45,792 nt of DNA from Cryobacterium psychrotolerans (GTDB lineage: Bacteria > Actinomycetota > Actinomycetes > Actinomycetales > Microbacteriaceae), in contig NZ_FNFU01000023.1 of the NCBI RefSeq assembly GCF_900101115.1, positions 1 through 45,792 of the forward strand. The letters are read 5' to 3'. Each line of letters opens with the position of its first letter. Position 1 is the first letter of the stretch. A program made the position numbers and the translations under genes. Below are positions 6,645 through 14,514 of this stretch, piece by piece. Under the pieces are notes generated by a model. It saw nothing but the letters and a program-made list of their open reading frames with translations. It was not told the origin of the DNA and did no database searches.

Positions 6645-8075
6645 ATGGACGTCATCACACTGGCCGGGCGCTCTCCGGAGGTCTCCGAAGCCGGCGCACC
6701 GCGCCTGCGCGGACGCTACCGGTTGCAGGAACTGATCGGCCGAGGCGGCGCGGGGTCTGTCTACCGCGCCCGGGACGAAACACTGGGTCGCGACGTCGCG
6801 GTGAAGGTCTTCGAGGCGTCCGCGACAAGCGAGAAGGACATTCGTCGTCAGGAAGACGAGGTGAACCTCCTGGCGAGCCTGAGCCACCACAGCCTCGTCA
6901 CCCTGCTTGATGCGGGCGTCGACCGCACGGATGCGGACCGGCCGCGTGTCTACTTCGTCATGGAGCTCGTCACGGGCGCCGATCTCAAGGTGCAGCTCGA
7001 GGGGGGCTCCCTGACCGCTCGTCAGATAGCGCACATCGGCTTCGACCTGGCCGAAGGCCTGCAATACATTCACCATCGGGGTGTTGTGCATCGAGACGTC
7101 AAGCCGGCCAACATCCTGCTTGTCGACTACAGCCAGAGCGGAGCACGGTACCGCGCGAAGCTGACCGATTTTGGCATTGCCCTGGTCGGCGCCATCGAGC
7201 GCCGCGACACGGACACCGTGACGACGGGCACGGCCGCCTACCTCAGCCCCGAACAGGCGCGGGGACAGACGCTGGGGTCGGCCAGCGACATCTACTCGCT
7301 GGGGCTCGTTCTCCTCGAGTGCTTCACCCGCACCGTCGCGTTTCCCGGCGACCCGATCCCGTCGGCACTGGCCCGGCTCCGAAACGATCCGCCCATTCCG
7401 CCGGGCATCGCCCCGGAATGGAGGGCGCTGCTGGCGGCCATGACGGCTCGCAACCCGGAGGACCGTCCCTCCATCCATGATCTGGTCGCGGCGCTTCGCC
7501 AGATGGTTGCTGCCGAGACCGGCCGGCACAGGGATGTGGTGGCCTTTCCCGAGCCGTCGACCGAGGAGGCCCGGATGCTCGCGGTCGCGCGCTATCGGCT
7601 GCCGGAGGCACCGGTGGACGGGGCCTTCGACCGCATCACGGCGATTGCCGCCCGCGTGTTCTCCGTTCCGGTCGCGCTCGTCACGATCGTCGATCACGAT
7701 CGGATCTGGTTCGAGTCCCACCACGGTCTCGAGATCGACCACATTGACAGGCACCCCGGGCTCTGCGCCTCGGCGATCATGGATGACGTGCCCTGGGTCG
7801 TCGAGGATGCCCGGTTCGACCCCCGAACACTGGCCAACCCCCTCGTCGCCGACGATTTCGGCCTGCAGTTCTACGCCGGGGTGCCCTTGCGCACGCGGGA
7901 CGGACACAACCTCGGCACGCTCTGCGTACTCGACTTCGAACCGCGCCTGGCGACGGAACAGGAACTCGCCACCCTCGGTGACCTCGCCGCGCTTGTCATG
8001 AGCGAAATGGAACTGCGCCTGGAGAGCCGGCGCTCCGTGGCGGCGCTGGAGGGTGCTACTCCGATACCGAGCTGA
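6645..8075 (+). CDS. Soluble Ser/Thr protein kinase fused to a C-terminal GAF domain
   Basis: The product is 476 aa. Residues ~24-285 form a complete Hanks-type kinase: glycine loop GRGGAGSVY, VAVKVF (ATP-binding Lys), catalytic loop VHRDVKPANILL, DFGIA metal motif, TGTAAYLSPEQARG activation segment and SDIYSLGLVLLE. Residues ~315-460 form a GAF domain (FDRITAIAARVFSVPVALVT, WFESHHGL, FYAGVPLRTRDGHNLGTLCV). There is no membrane helix and no PASTA domain, unlike PknB, so it should be cytosolic with activity set by a ligand or redox state sensed in the GAF domain. AAGGG lies ahead of ATG 6645. There is no adjacent phosphatase or substrate gene. Kinase activity is well supported; the sensed signal is unknown. 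Confidence 0.92.
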   Translation: MDVITLAGRSPEVSEAGAPRLRGRYRLQELIGRGGAGSVYRARDETLGRDVAVKVFEASATSEKDIRRQEDEVNLLASLSHHSLVTLLDAGVDRTDADRPRVYFVMELVTGADLKVQLEGGSLTARQIAHIGFDLAEGLQYIHHRGVVHRDVKPANILLVDYSQSGARYRAKLTDFGIALVGAIERRDTDTVTTGTAAYLSPEQARGQTLGSASDIYSLGLVLLECFTRTVAFPGDPIPSALARLRNDPPIPPGIAPEWRALLAAMTARNPEDRPSIHDLVAALRQMVAAETGRHRDVVAFPEPSTEEARMLAVARYRLPEAPVDGAFDRITAIAARVFSVPVALVTIVDHDRIWFESHHGLEIDHIDRHPGLCASAIMDDVPWVVEDARFDPRTLANPLVADDFGLQFYAGVPLRTRDGHNLGTLCVLDFEPRLATEQELATLGDLAALVMSEMELRLESRRSVAALEGATPIPS

Positions 8076-8239
8076 CCGGGCGAACCACCCGGTGCAGGAG
8101 AACCGTACATCGACACGCTTGACGTGCCAACGTGGAGGATCCTGAGGGGCCACAGGACCTTGGGCTACGAAGGCGCCGGTGTGCAGCGCGATGCACCGTC
8201 CCACAGGTATTCGGCCTCCAGCCAGGAGGCTCATTGCTT

Positions 8240-8311
8240 GACGGCAATAAGACCATCGAAATGGTGGACGGTGATATGACCGTCAGGTGCTGTGAAGGCA
8301 ATAAGACCGTC
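8240..8311 (+). promoter_or_regulatory. Three evenly spaced operator copies upstream of hipBA
   Basis: Three 18-bp imperfect inverted repeats lie at 8240-8257 (GACGGC-AATAAG-ACCATC), 8267-8284 (GACGGT-GATATG-ACCGTC) and 8294-8311 (GAAGGC-AATAAG-ACCGTC). Successive copies are exactly 27 bp apart. The last one ends just before the AGGAGG ribosome site of hipB. This is the layout expected for cooperative autorepression by HipB dimers. The 164 bp between the kinase stop and the first copy hold no gene I can support. Confidence 0.7.
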
Positions 8312-8325
8312 AGGAGGAAACTGTC

Positions 8326-8595
8326 ATGACAGCACGCGGAGAAGTGAGAAGCGCCGAGGCTCTTGGTCGGATGCTGCAGCAAGGCCGCCTTGTCAGCGGA
8401 CTGACGCAGCGCGACCTCACCGAAAGACTCGAGACCAACCAGAAATACATCTGGGCTTTGGAGTCCGGCAAGAACACGATCATCCTCGAGCGCATATTCG
8501 CGATCATGCGGGAGACCGGCGTCCGGATGTACATGGAGATCGACGACCCGCTGGATGAGCCCCTCCATGACATCGCGGAAGAACCCAATGGCTGA
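8326..8595 (+). CDS. hipB: HipB-like XRE antitoxin
   Basis: The product is 89 aa. Residues ~12-68 form an XRE helix-turn-helix (LGRMLQQGRLVSGLTQRDLT, then NQKYIWALESGKNT), the usual HipB fold and length. AGGAGG lies seven bases before ATG 8326. The 3' end overlaps the hipA start by eight bases (ATGGCTGA), so both are co-translated. In studied systems HipB dimers bind operator palindromes, bend the promoter and hold HipA inactive; the three repeats at 8240-8311 are the likely binding sites here. Assignment rests on the HTH and on the HipA partner directly downstream. Confidence 0.88.
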   Translation: MTARGEVRSAEALGRMLQQGRLVSGLTQRDLTERLETNQKYIWALESGKNTIILERIFAIMRETGVRMYMEIDDPLDEPLHDIAEEPNG

Positions 8596-9610
8596 CTTGC
8601 GCGTGGAACTCTACGGCGAGCTGGTCGGGCACTTGGTCGGCGCCGACCGTCGCACTTTTGATTTCATCGCGACCAAGCATGCCATCGAGACATTTGGGCT
8701 CGGAAGCACGATTCTCTCCGAGTCGGTTCCATTCGACCTCATCGCCAACCGCAGCAGGGCCGCGCGCCGCCGCAACTTCTTCGCCGAGCTCCTTCCTGAG
8801 GGCACCGCTCTCGACAATCTCGCCGCCGAGATCAGAGTCTCCACCGATGACGTCATCCCGCTGCTGGCCCAGTTCGGCCGAGACGTCGCTGGTGCCGTTC
8901 AGATCTATGACCCGGAGGCGCCGGGCGAGCCACGCAAGCCTGACCTGGCCCCGGTCGACGCGGCCGAGGTCGGCCGAATGCTGGCTAACACTCAGGCCGC
9001 TCCTCTCGGAAACCGGCCGAAGTCCGGTCGCACCTCCCCGGCCGGTGTGCAAGACAAGATCGTTCTCGCGCACAAGGAGAATCAGTGGTTCCAGGTTCTC
9101 GAGGGCTATCCGTCCACCCACATCATCAAGCCGCCGTCCGTCCGCTACCCAACCATCACGTTTGACGAGGAGTACGGCTTCCGTGCGGCCAAAGCCGCCG
9201 GCCTCACCACGTTTGACGCGTGGATCGAAGACTTCGGCGGAGTTCGCGGCCTCGTGATCGATCGCTGCGACAGGTCACCGGACGCGCCACAGGGACGCAT
9301 CCACCAGGAAGACATGAACCAAGCCCTGGGCGCATCGAAGAACGAGAAATACCAGGAGTTCGGCGGGAAAGTGTCACTCAAGCGAGTAGCCGATGTCCTG
9401 GGGCGCAACGGCGACCGGACCTCCCTCGACCAGCTCCTCAGACTGCTTACCGTCTCGCAGGCTGTGGGCAATCTCGACATGCACGGCAAGAACATCAGCA
9501 TGCTCCACCTGCACGACGGCAGCACGAAAATTACCCCGGCATACGATGTCGTGCCGCAAGCTCACCTCGACAGCGACGGAAAAATGGCGTTGGCCATCAA
9601 CCGGAAGTAG
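8588..9610 (+). CDS. hipA: HipA-family Ser/Thr kinase toxin, truncated by an in-frame TAG
   Basis: This 340-aa frame from ATG 8588 contains the N-terminal HipA subdomain (LYGELVGHL, FFAELLPEG). It also has the kinase core: TSPAGVQDKIVL phosphate loop, STHIIKP with the ATP-binding Lys, catalytic loop NLDMHGKN and metal site PAYDVVP. HipA enzymes phosphorylate targets such as glutamyl-tRNA synthetase to cause growth arrest. Full-length HipA is ~420-440 aa. Here translation stops at TAG 9608-9610, after MALAINRK, and homologous sequence resumes in the same frame with VHASITIDDL. The stop sits where relatives have a Tyr (NGxYxHA pattern), so one base change of TAC/TAT would explain it. The C-lobe is incomplete and activity is doubtful. 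Confidence 0.88.
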   Translation: MADLRVELYGELVGHLVGADRRTFDFIATKHAIETFGLGSTILSESVPFDLIANRSRAARRRNFFAELLPEGTALDNLAAEIRVSTDDVIPLLAQFGRDVAGAVQIYDPEAPGEPRKPDLAPVDAAEVGRMLANTQAAPLGNRPKSGRTSPAGVQDKIVLAHKENQWFQVLEGYPSTHIIKPPSVRYPTITFDEEYGFRAAKAAGLTTFDAWIEDFGGVRGLVIDRCDRSPDAPQGRIHQEDMNQALGASKNEKYQEFGGKVSLKRVADVLGRNGDRTSLDQLLRLLTVSQAVGNLDMHGKNISMLHLHDGSTKITPAYDVVPQAHLDSDGKMALAINRK

Positions 9611-9868
9611 GTGCACGCCTCAATCACCATCGACGACCTCATCGCGGAAGGCCAGTCATGGAGAGTGCGTTCACCTCGCGCGATCATCACCTTAGCGCTC
9701 GAGGCAGTGGACATGTTCGTCCGTTCGGAGAGCCCCGTCGAGAATGCCTACGCCGGGCTTCGGGACAACATTGCCATGTTCACCAGAAACCTGCTTGATG
9801 GACGCCCAACCGGTGGCGTCCACCAGGTTTCCGATTCGGCGCACAGCGCCAGGAGCCGTGAGCGTTGA
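9611..9868 (+). pseudogene. Cut-off C-terminal part of HipA
   Basis: This continues the hipA frame directly after TAG 9608-9610. VHASITIDDLIAEGQSWRV, then a helical stretch (IITLALEAVDMFVR, then NAYAGLRDNIAMFTRNLL) matches the end of HipA proteins (the 'hAaiT.dDl..ea..wg' region and last helices). There is no frameshift: the two pieces together would be ~426 aa, normal for HipA. No start codon with a ribosome site is present, so it is not expected to be made unless the TAG is read through. The ~165 bp after it, up to the NYN gene, hold no supported gene. Confidence 0.8.
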
Positions 9869-10035
9869 CGGTCGAAATCCCAGGCTGAGCTGCAGCTGCG
9901 GCTGCGGCTGCGGGGTTCCTGCCCGCAATCCGGCTGCGCGACCGCGTACCCGAGTTGCCCTCGCCACGTCGCTCGCGTCAGACTGGAGGTACCGGATCGC
10001 TACAGAGTCTTCCGCCTGCGGCTGAGGAGCTCACC

Positions 10036-11049
10036 ATGACTGAACCGAACGATGCACGCGTCGGCCTCTATATCGACTTCGACAACATCGTCATCTCGCG
10101 CTATCAGCAGCTGCACGGGCGCAATGCCTTCCAGCGCGACGGCATCCGCGACTTCGATAAGTCGAGCCGGGATGCCGACCCCGAGGTCGCCGCGAAGCTC
10201 GCCGCCGCGACGGTCGACTTCAACGCCATCATCGACTTTGCCGCGTCATTCGGCACCTTGGTCGTCAACCGCGCCTACGCCGACTGGTCAGTGCCCGTCA
10301 ATGCGAGTTACCAGCGCCAGCTGATGTCTCGCGCGGTGGACCTGACCCAGCTGTTCACCACGACCACCAGGGGAACCAAGAACGGCGCCGACATCCGTCT
10401 GGCCGTCGACGTGGTCGAAGACCTCTTCCAACTGCCCGACCTCACCCACGTGATCATTATCGCCGGCGACTCCGACTACATCGCCCTCGCCCAGAAGTCG
10501 AAGCGACTGGGTCGCTACGTCGTCGGCATCGGCGTCGCGGGCTCGACGAGCACATCGCTCGCGGCCGCGTGCGACGAGTTCGAGGACTACGACTCGCTGC
10601 CCGGAGTCGACAAGTCGGCCGCTACCGCCGCTGCCGCCAGCGCGGAGAGGCCCAAGACGAGCAAGAAGGCCGCGGAACCTGCCGAGACTGCACCCGACAC
10701 GGCCCCAGAGGCCCGCAAGCTCACGACGATTCCGATGTTCTCGCACACCGACGACGCGCAGTTCGACGAGCCGGAGGCCGAGGACGACATCGACCCCCAG
10801 ACACTGGCAACGGAGCTCCTCGTGCGCGCGCTGCAGATCGGTCACGCCAAGGGCGACGGCGACGAGTGGCTCAACACGGGCACGATCAAGAACCAGATGC
10901 GCCGGATGGACCCCTCCTTCAACGAGAAGCCGCTCGGCTTCCGTTCCTTCAGCGATTTTCTCTCCTCGCGCAGCGACCTGGCCGAGTTGAAAGAGGACGG
11001 CCCGCAGCGGCTCATCCGGCTGCGCCCCGAGGCAGACAGCAGACGCTAA
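10036..11049 (+). CDS. NYN-domain (LabA/DUF88-like) nuclease with C-terminal OST-HTH/LOTUS domain
   Basis: The product is 337 aa from ATG 10036, preceded by GAGGAG. Residues ~7-190 are a NYN/PIN-like domain: VGLYIDFDNIVIS opens it, GTKNGADIRLAVDVVEDL and IIIAGDSDYIALAQKSK carry the conserved acidic residues of the metal site. A ~90-residue Ala/Glu/Lys-rich linker follows. Residues ~255-330 match an OST-HTH/LOTUS domain (LATELLVRAL, WLNTGTIKNQMRRMDPSF, GFRSFSDFL), thought to bind RNA such as G-quadruplexes. It resembles the bacterial counterpart of Limkain-b1/MARF1. The likely role is RNA processing or degradation in the cytosol. It is a single-gene unit; no partner is evident. Confidence 0.88.
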   Translation: MTEPNDARVGLYIDFDNIVISRYQQLHGRNAFQRDGIRDFDKSSRDADPEVAAKLAAATVDFNAIIDFAASFGTLVVNRAYADWSVPVNASYQRQLMSRAVDLTQLFTTTTRGTKNGADIRLAVDVVEDLFQLPDLTHVIIIAGDSDYIALAQKSKRLGRYVVGIGVAGSTSTSLAAACDEFEDYDSLPGVDKSAATAAAASAERPKTSKKAAEPAETAPDTAPEARKLTTIPMFSHTDDAQFDEPEAEDDIDPQTLATELLVRALQIGHAKGDGDEWLNTGTIKNQMRRMDPSFNEKPLGFRSFSDFLSSRSDLAELKEDGPQRLIRLRPEADSRR

Positions 11050-11120
11050 GCCACGATCCACCGGTCGGTTTGGTTCAGGCGGTCGTCAGCGTTTGATCTC
11101 AGGCCTCCAGCGGTGGACAA

Positions 11121-12458
11121 CTAGGGCGTCCACCACGGACGCAGCGGCAGGTCGTCGACGCCGCCACCGCCATCGGGGTTGACCGCCAGCACCTGGTGCA
11201 GCTGGATCCCACCGGTCTCGAAAGCGAGCCGTGACCCGGCCATGTACAGGCCCCACACCTTCGCGGTGGGCAACCCCACTTCGGCGACCGCCTCATCCCA
11301 GTGCTCGACGAGGTTGGCGCACCAGTCGCGCAGTGTCATCGCGTAGTGATGGCGCAGATTCTCGTCGTGCACCACCTCCAGGCCGACATCCTGTGCTGCG
11401 CTGATGATGCGGCCTGAGCCGGTGAGCTCCCCGTCGGGGAAGACATAGCGGTCGATGAAGCCGCGGGTGGAGGGTTCGGATCGGTTGTCCGGCCGGGTGA
11501 TGCAGTGGTTGAGCAGCAGCCCGCCGGGGCGCAGCCGCGATTGCAGGAAGGCGAAGTACGACGAATAGTTGCGCACTCCGATGTGCTCGAGCAGCCCGAT
11601 CGACGACACGGCGTCGAAGCCGGCCTCTGCGATGTCACGGTAGTCGCCATAGCGGACCTCGGCCAGATCGGCCAGGCCCTCCTCGGCGATTGCCCGCTGT
11701 GCCCACGCGGTCTGCTGTTCCGACAGGGTCACGCCGGTGGCCGTGACGCCGCGGCGGGCGGCGTAGCGCACCATGCCGCCCCAGCCGCACCCGACGTCGA
11801 GCAGCCGGTCGCCCGGCTTCAGCCGCAGCTTTTCGAACACCAGCCGGTACTTGTTCTCCTGCGCTTCGTCCAGCGATGCGTCGGGACGCGGGTAGCACGC
11901 GCAGGTGTAGGTCATCGACGGCCCGAGCACCCACTCATAGAAGGTATTCGATACGTCGTAGTGGTGGTGGATCGCTTCGGCGTCCCGGGTCTTGCTGTGC
12001 CGGAGCCCCTCGGCGACGCGGCGCCAGCGCGGCGGCGCCTCCTGCGGCGGCGGCGCGATCGGGCGCAGGTGCTCCACGCCGATGGAGCGGATGATGTTGG
12101 CCGTCACCCGCGGTGGTGGCAGCTTGAAGACCAACTCACCGGCGAGCGCCTTGAGGAGCTCGTAGGGGTCGCCGGGGTGCACCCCGGTGACCTCGAGGTC
12201 ACCGGCGATGTAGGCGCGGGCAAGGCCCAGATCGCCGCGGCCGGTGGCCAGATAGGTCGTGCCTCGCGGCGTCTTCAGCTCCAGCCCGAGCGGTGCGTCG
12301 GTCGGACCGGCCGAACTCCCGTCGTAGGCGGTGAATCTCAGCGGGAGCCGCCCGCCGGCGAGGATCTCCAGGATCTGGGCGAGGGTGAGCTTGCCCGCCG
12401 CCTCCGGCTTCTCCGCCGTTTCCGCATCCTCCGGCAAACGTTCCTTGAACGTGGTCAT
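11121..12458 (-). CDS. tmsB: SAM-dependent lipid methyltransferase, TmsB/BfaB type (CFA synthase family)
   Basis: The product is 445 aa. The N-terminal ~150 residues form a lipid-binding region (LPLRFTAYDG, ARAYIAGDLEV). The CFA-synthase/Mycolic_acid_cyclase core follows: HYDVSNTFYEWVLGPSMTYTCACY, SAM motif LLDVGCGWGGMVRYAARRG, GVTLSEQQ and SIGLLEHIGVRNY. CFA enzymes methylate the double bond of membrane acyl chains. The overlapping upstream FAD oxidoreductase (ATGA overlap) makes the pair look like tmsA-tmsB/bfaA-bfaB of mycobacteria and corynebacteria. In that pathway this enzyme makes the 10-methylene intermediate from oleoyl lipids on the way to 10-methylstearate. The alternative is a plain cyclopropane synthase; the neighbour argues against it. 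Confidence 0.85.
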   Translation of the reverse strand: MTTFKERLPEDAETAEKPEAAGKLTLAQILEILAGGRLPLRFTAYDGSSAGPTDAPLGLELKTPRGTTYLATGRGDLGLARAYIAGDLEVTGVHPGDPYELLKALAGELVFKLPPPRVTANIIRSIGVEHLRPIAPPPQEAPPRWRRVAEGLRHSKTRDAEAIHHHYDVSNTFYEWVLGPSMTYTCACYPRPDASLDEAQENKYRLVFEKLRLKPGDRLLDVGCGWGGMVRYAARRGVTATGVTLSEQQTAWAQRAIAEEGLADLAEVRYGDYRDIAEAGFDAVSSIGLLEHIGVRNYSSYFAFLQSRLRPGGLLLNHCITRPDNRSEPSTRGFIDRYVFPDGELTGSGRIISAAQDVGLEVVHDENLRHHYAMTLRDWCANLVEHWDEAVAEVGLPTAKVWGLYMAGSRLAFETGGIQLHQVLAVNPDGGGGVDDLPLRPWWTP

Positions 12459-13831
12459 CGTCGTTGCACCGCCTTCGCGTAGAGATCGAGCAGACGTGAA
12501 TCGGGGTCGTAGCGCTTCTTCACGGTGCGATAGGTTTCTCCGCCATAGAGTTCGCCGAATTCCTCCGGGGAGTAATAGGAGTCGGAATACAGCGACTTGT
12601 GCCCGTGGAACTCGCTGACCTTACGTTCGATCAGACGGTTCGTCTCCCCTTCGATCGACCCCACCGGAACCGTCGACCAGAAGCCGACGTTGACGTAGGT
12701 CTGCCGAGGCCGCATCGGGTAGAGCGGCCAGCCGTCGCCGCGCAACCGAAGCGGGCACAGCCAGATCGGCTCGATCGACACGTTGGCAAGGAACCAGTCC
12801 AGGAACTCCGCACATCGCTCGATCGGCACTTCGACGTCCTGCACGACGCGTTCGCGTGGCGGACGGCCGCCCAGCCGCTCGATGCGATCGCCGATGTGGA
12901 ATCGCTGTTCGTAGCGCATCAGCTTCGAGTAGAAGCTGCTGCGCCGAAGCGTTCGCGGCCAGAGCCGGCGGATCCGCGGACGCTGCGCGCCGAACGCCTC
13001 CGAGCACCAGAACCAGTCCGTGTCCCACCGCCACAGGTAGTCGTGAATCGTGAGCCGATCGTGCTTGATGCCGTCATCGTGCTGGATGGAGCGGTAGTAG
13101 ATCTGCTGGCCGGTGTAGTCGCTCACCGGGCCGGATGCCGCTGTCTGCGTGCCCACGCACAGGTAGCTCTCGTCGGCGCTGAACACCACGCCGTCGAGGT
13201 AGTCCACGCGGTCGCCGTCCACGGCACCGGTCGCGATGATGCGGTCGATCGCCGCGACCAGGTCGGTGAGCGAGTGGAACCGCAGATGCCGGAGCGCGAC
13301 GAAAGGTTCGACCGGCTCAAGTTCGATGCGCAATCGCACCGCGTAGCCGAGTGTGCCGTACGAGTTGGGGAAGGCGCGGTAGAGGTCTACGTGCTCGATC
13401 GGCGAGGCGGTGACCACCTCTCCCGTGCCGGTGAGGATGTCCATCTCCAGTACCGACTCGTGCGGCAGCCCGTTGCGGAAGGACGTCGACTCGATGCCGA
13501 GGCCGGTGACCGCGCCGCCCAGGGTAATCGTCTTCAGTTGCGGCACCACCAGCGGCGCCAGCCCGTGGGGCAGCGTCGCGGCGACGAGATCCTCGTAGGT
13601 GCACATGCCGCCCACGTCGGCCGTCCGCGCTTCCGGGTCGACCGCGATGACGCCCGTCAATCCCGATGTCTCGAGGCCCCTGGCGTTCGGCTTCGCGCGT
13701 GACCGGAACAGGTTCGAGGTGGGCTTGGCGAGCCGAACGGAGGCCGTCGGCGGCACCGCCCGATAGCTCTCGAGGAGGCGCTCCACGCCGGCGGCGTGAG
13801 CGGTGCGTGCGTCGATCACGGGAGGGGACAC
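12455..13831 (-). CDS. tmsA: FAD-dependent oxidoreductase, TmsA/BfaA type
   Basis: The product is 458 aa. The N-terminal half is a PCMH-type FAD-binding domain (DVGGMCTYEDLVAATLPHGL, VPQLKTITLGGAVTGLGIES, LPHESVLEMDILTGTGEVV). The C-terminal half (DVEVPIERCAEFLDWFL, WPLYPMRPRQTYVNVGFWST, KSLYSDSYYSPEEFGELYGG) resembles DHCR24-like enzymes. In tmsAB systems this protein reduces the 10-methylene group to the 10-methyl branch of tuberculostearate-type fatty acids, using NADPH and FAD. The start is GTG 13831, six bases after a TAGCGT -10 box (leaderless). Its TGA overlaps the methyltransferase ATG. The pathway role is inferred from the pair; oxidoreductase and FAD binding are clear. Confidence 0.85.
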   Translation of the reverse strand: MSPPVIDARTAHAAGVERLLESYRAVPPTASVRLAKPTSNLFRSRAKPNARGLETSGLTGVIAVDPEARTADVGGMCTYEDLVAATLPHGLAPLVVPQLKTITLGGAVTGLGIESTSFRNGLPHESVLEMDILTGTGEVVTASPIEHVDLYRAFPNSYGTLGYAVRLRIELEPVEPFVALRHLRFHSLTDLVAAIDRIIATGAVDGDRVDYLDGVVFSADESYLCVGTQTAASGPVSDYTGQQIYYRSIQHDDGIKHDRLTIHDYLWRWDTDWFWCSEAFGAQRPRIRRLWPRTLRRSSFYSKLMRYEQRFHIGDRIERLGGRPPRERVVQDVEVPIERCAEFLDWFLANVSIEPIWLCPLRLRGDGWPLYPMRPRQTYVNVGFWSTVPVGSIEGETNRLIERKVSEFHGHKSLYSDSYYSPEEFGELYGGETYRTVKKRYDPDSRLLDLYAKAVQRR

Positions 13832-13947
13832 GCCCCCACGCTAGTCCTCGGCCACTGCGACCGCACCGGCTGGCTGCGATTCATCCTCTCTGCGTGAAGG
13901 ACCCGAGCGCGGCCTGGCGGAACACGCGGGAGAGTAGAGTCCGCCCC
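13832..13947. promoter_or_regulatory. Divergent intergenic region with two leaderless promoters
   Basis: On the minus strand TAGCGT (13843-13838) plus six bases leads to GTG 13831 of tmsA. On the plus strand TAGAGT (13935-13940) plus seven bases leads to ATG 13948 of the lipoprotein. No clear operator is seen in the ~90 bp between the two boxes. Confidence 0.5.
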
Positions 13948-14352
13948 ATGCATACACACTGGTCGAGACTGGCAGTGCTTGGATCGGCTGTGGCTTTGGT
14001 GACGGCGCTCAGTGCGTGTTCATCCGCCCCTCTCCGACTCGTCACATCTGATACATCGGCGCTGAGCGGCATGGAAGCGCTTCTCCGGGGCACGTTGGCA
14101 GTTGACGGGGACGGCTGTGTTCAGGCGAAGACGGCCGGAGATCCGGTGACTCTCGTGTGGCCCCGGGGGTACACCGTCAGAGGCGATTCGAGGTCCTTCG
14201 AAGTCCTGGACGGCAGCAAAAACGTTGTGGCGAGTTCGGGATCATCCCTTGCCATCGGCGGGGGCGGTGCTGACACGTTCAGCGATAAGTGGACCGAACG
14301 CGACTGTGCCAAGGGCAAACTGTGGCTGGTCGGAGGCGTCGAAACGAACTGA
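13948..14352 (+). CDS. Small secreted lipoprotein of unknown function
   Basis: The product is 134 aa. An N-terminal signal peptide (MHTHWSRLAVLGSAVALVTA) ends in the lipobox LSAC, so Cys at about residue 24 should be lipidated and the protein displayed outside the membrane. The mature part begins with a Ser-rich spacer and contains paired cysteines (DGCVQAK and RDCAKGK) that may form a disulfide. There is also a WPRGYTVRGDSRSFEVLDG strand region of the type seen in short beta-barrel lipoproteins. It is transcribed divergently from the fatty-acid methyl-branching pair and has a leaderless start. No family with known function is recognised. Confidence 0.7.
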   Translation: MHTHWSRLAVLGSAVALVTALSACSSAPLRLVTSDTSALSGMEALLRGTLAVDGDGCVQAKTAGDPVTLVWPRGYTVRGDSRSFEVLDGSKNVVASSGSSLAIGGGGADTFSDKWTERDCAKGKLWLVGGVETN

Positions 14353-14514
14353 CAAGCGGCTCGTGTCGGAAGGTTTGGGCTCGAGGGCTCCCAACGCCGC
14401 GTCAGGTGCGGGCCGGTAGGTTCGTTGCACAATGGTGACTGCGCCCGTGCGGAGCCCCGCTCGTGGATTGTCTAACCAGAACCGTTCTGTGCTCAGCACG
14501 GGTCGATTAGCTTC

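Noticed and set aside
8076..8094. ACCGGG-N7-CCCGGT inverted repeat after the kinase stop, as a terminator
   Set aside because: Six-bp arms, a seven-base loop and no T-run; expected by chance in this composition.
6432..8234. A 600-codon minus-strand frame opposite the kinase-GAF gene
   Set aside because: It runs across the kinase gene and two intergenic spaces, with His/Arg/Gln-rich nonsense composition typical of a high-GC antisense frame.
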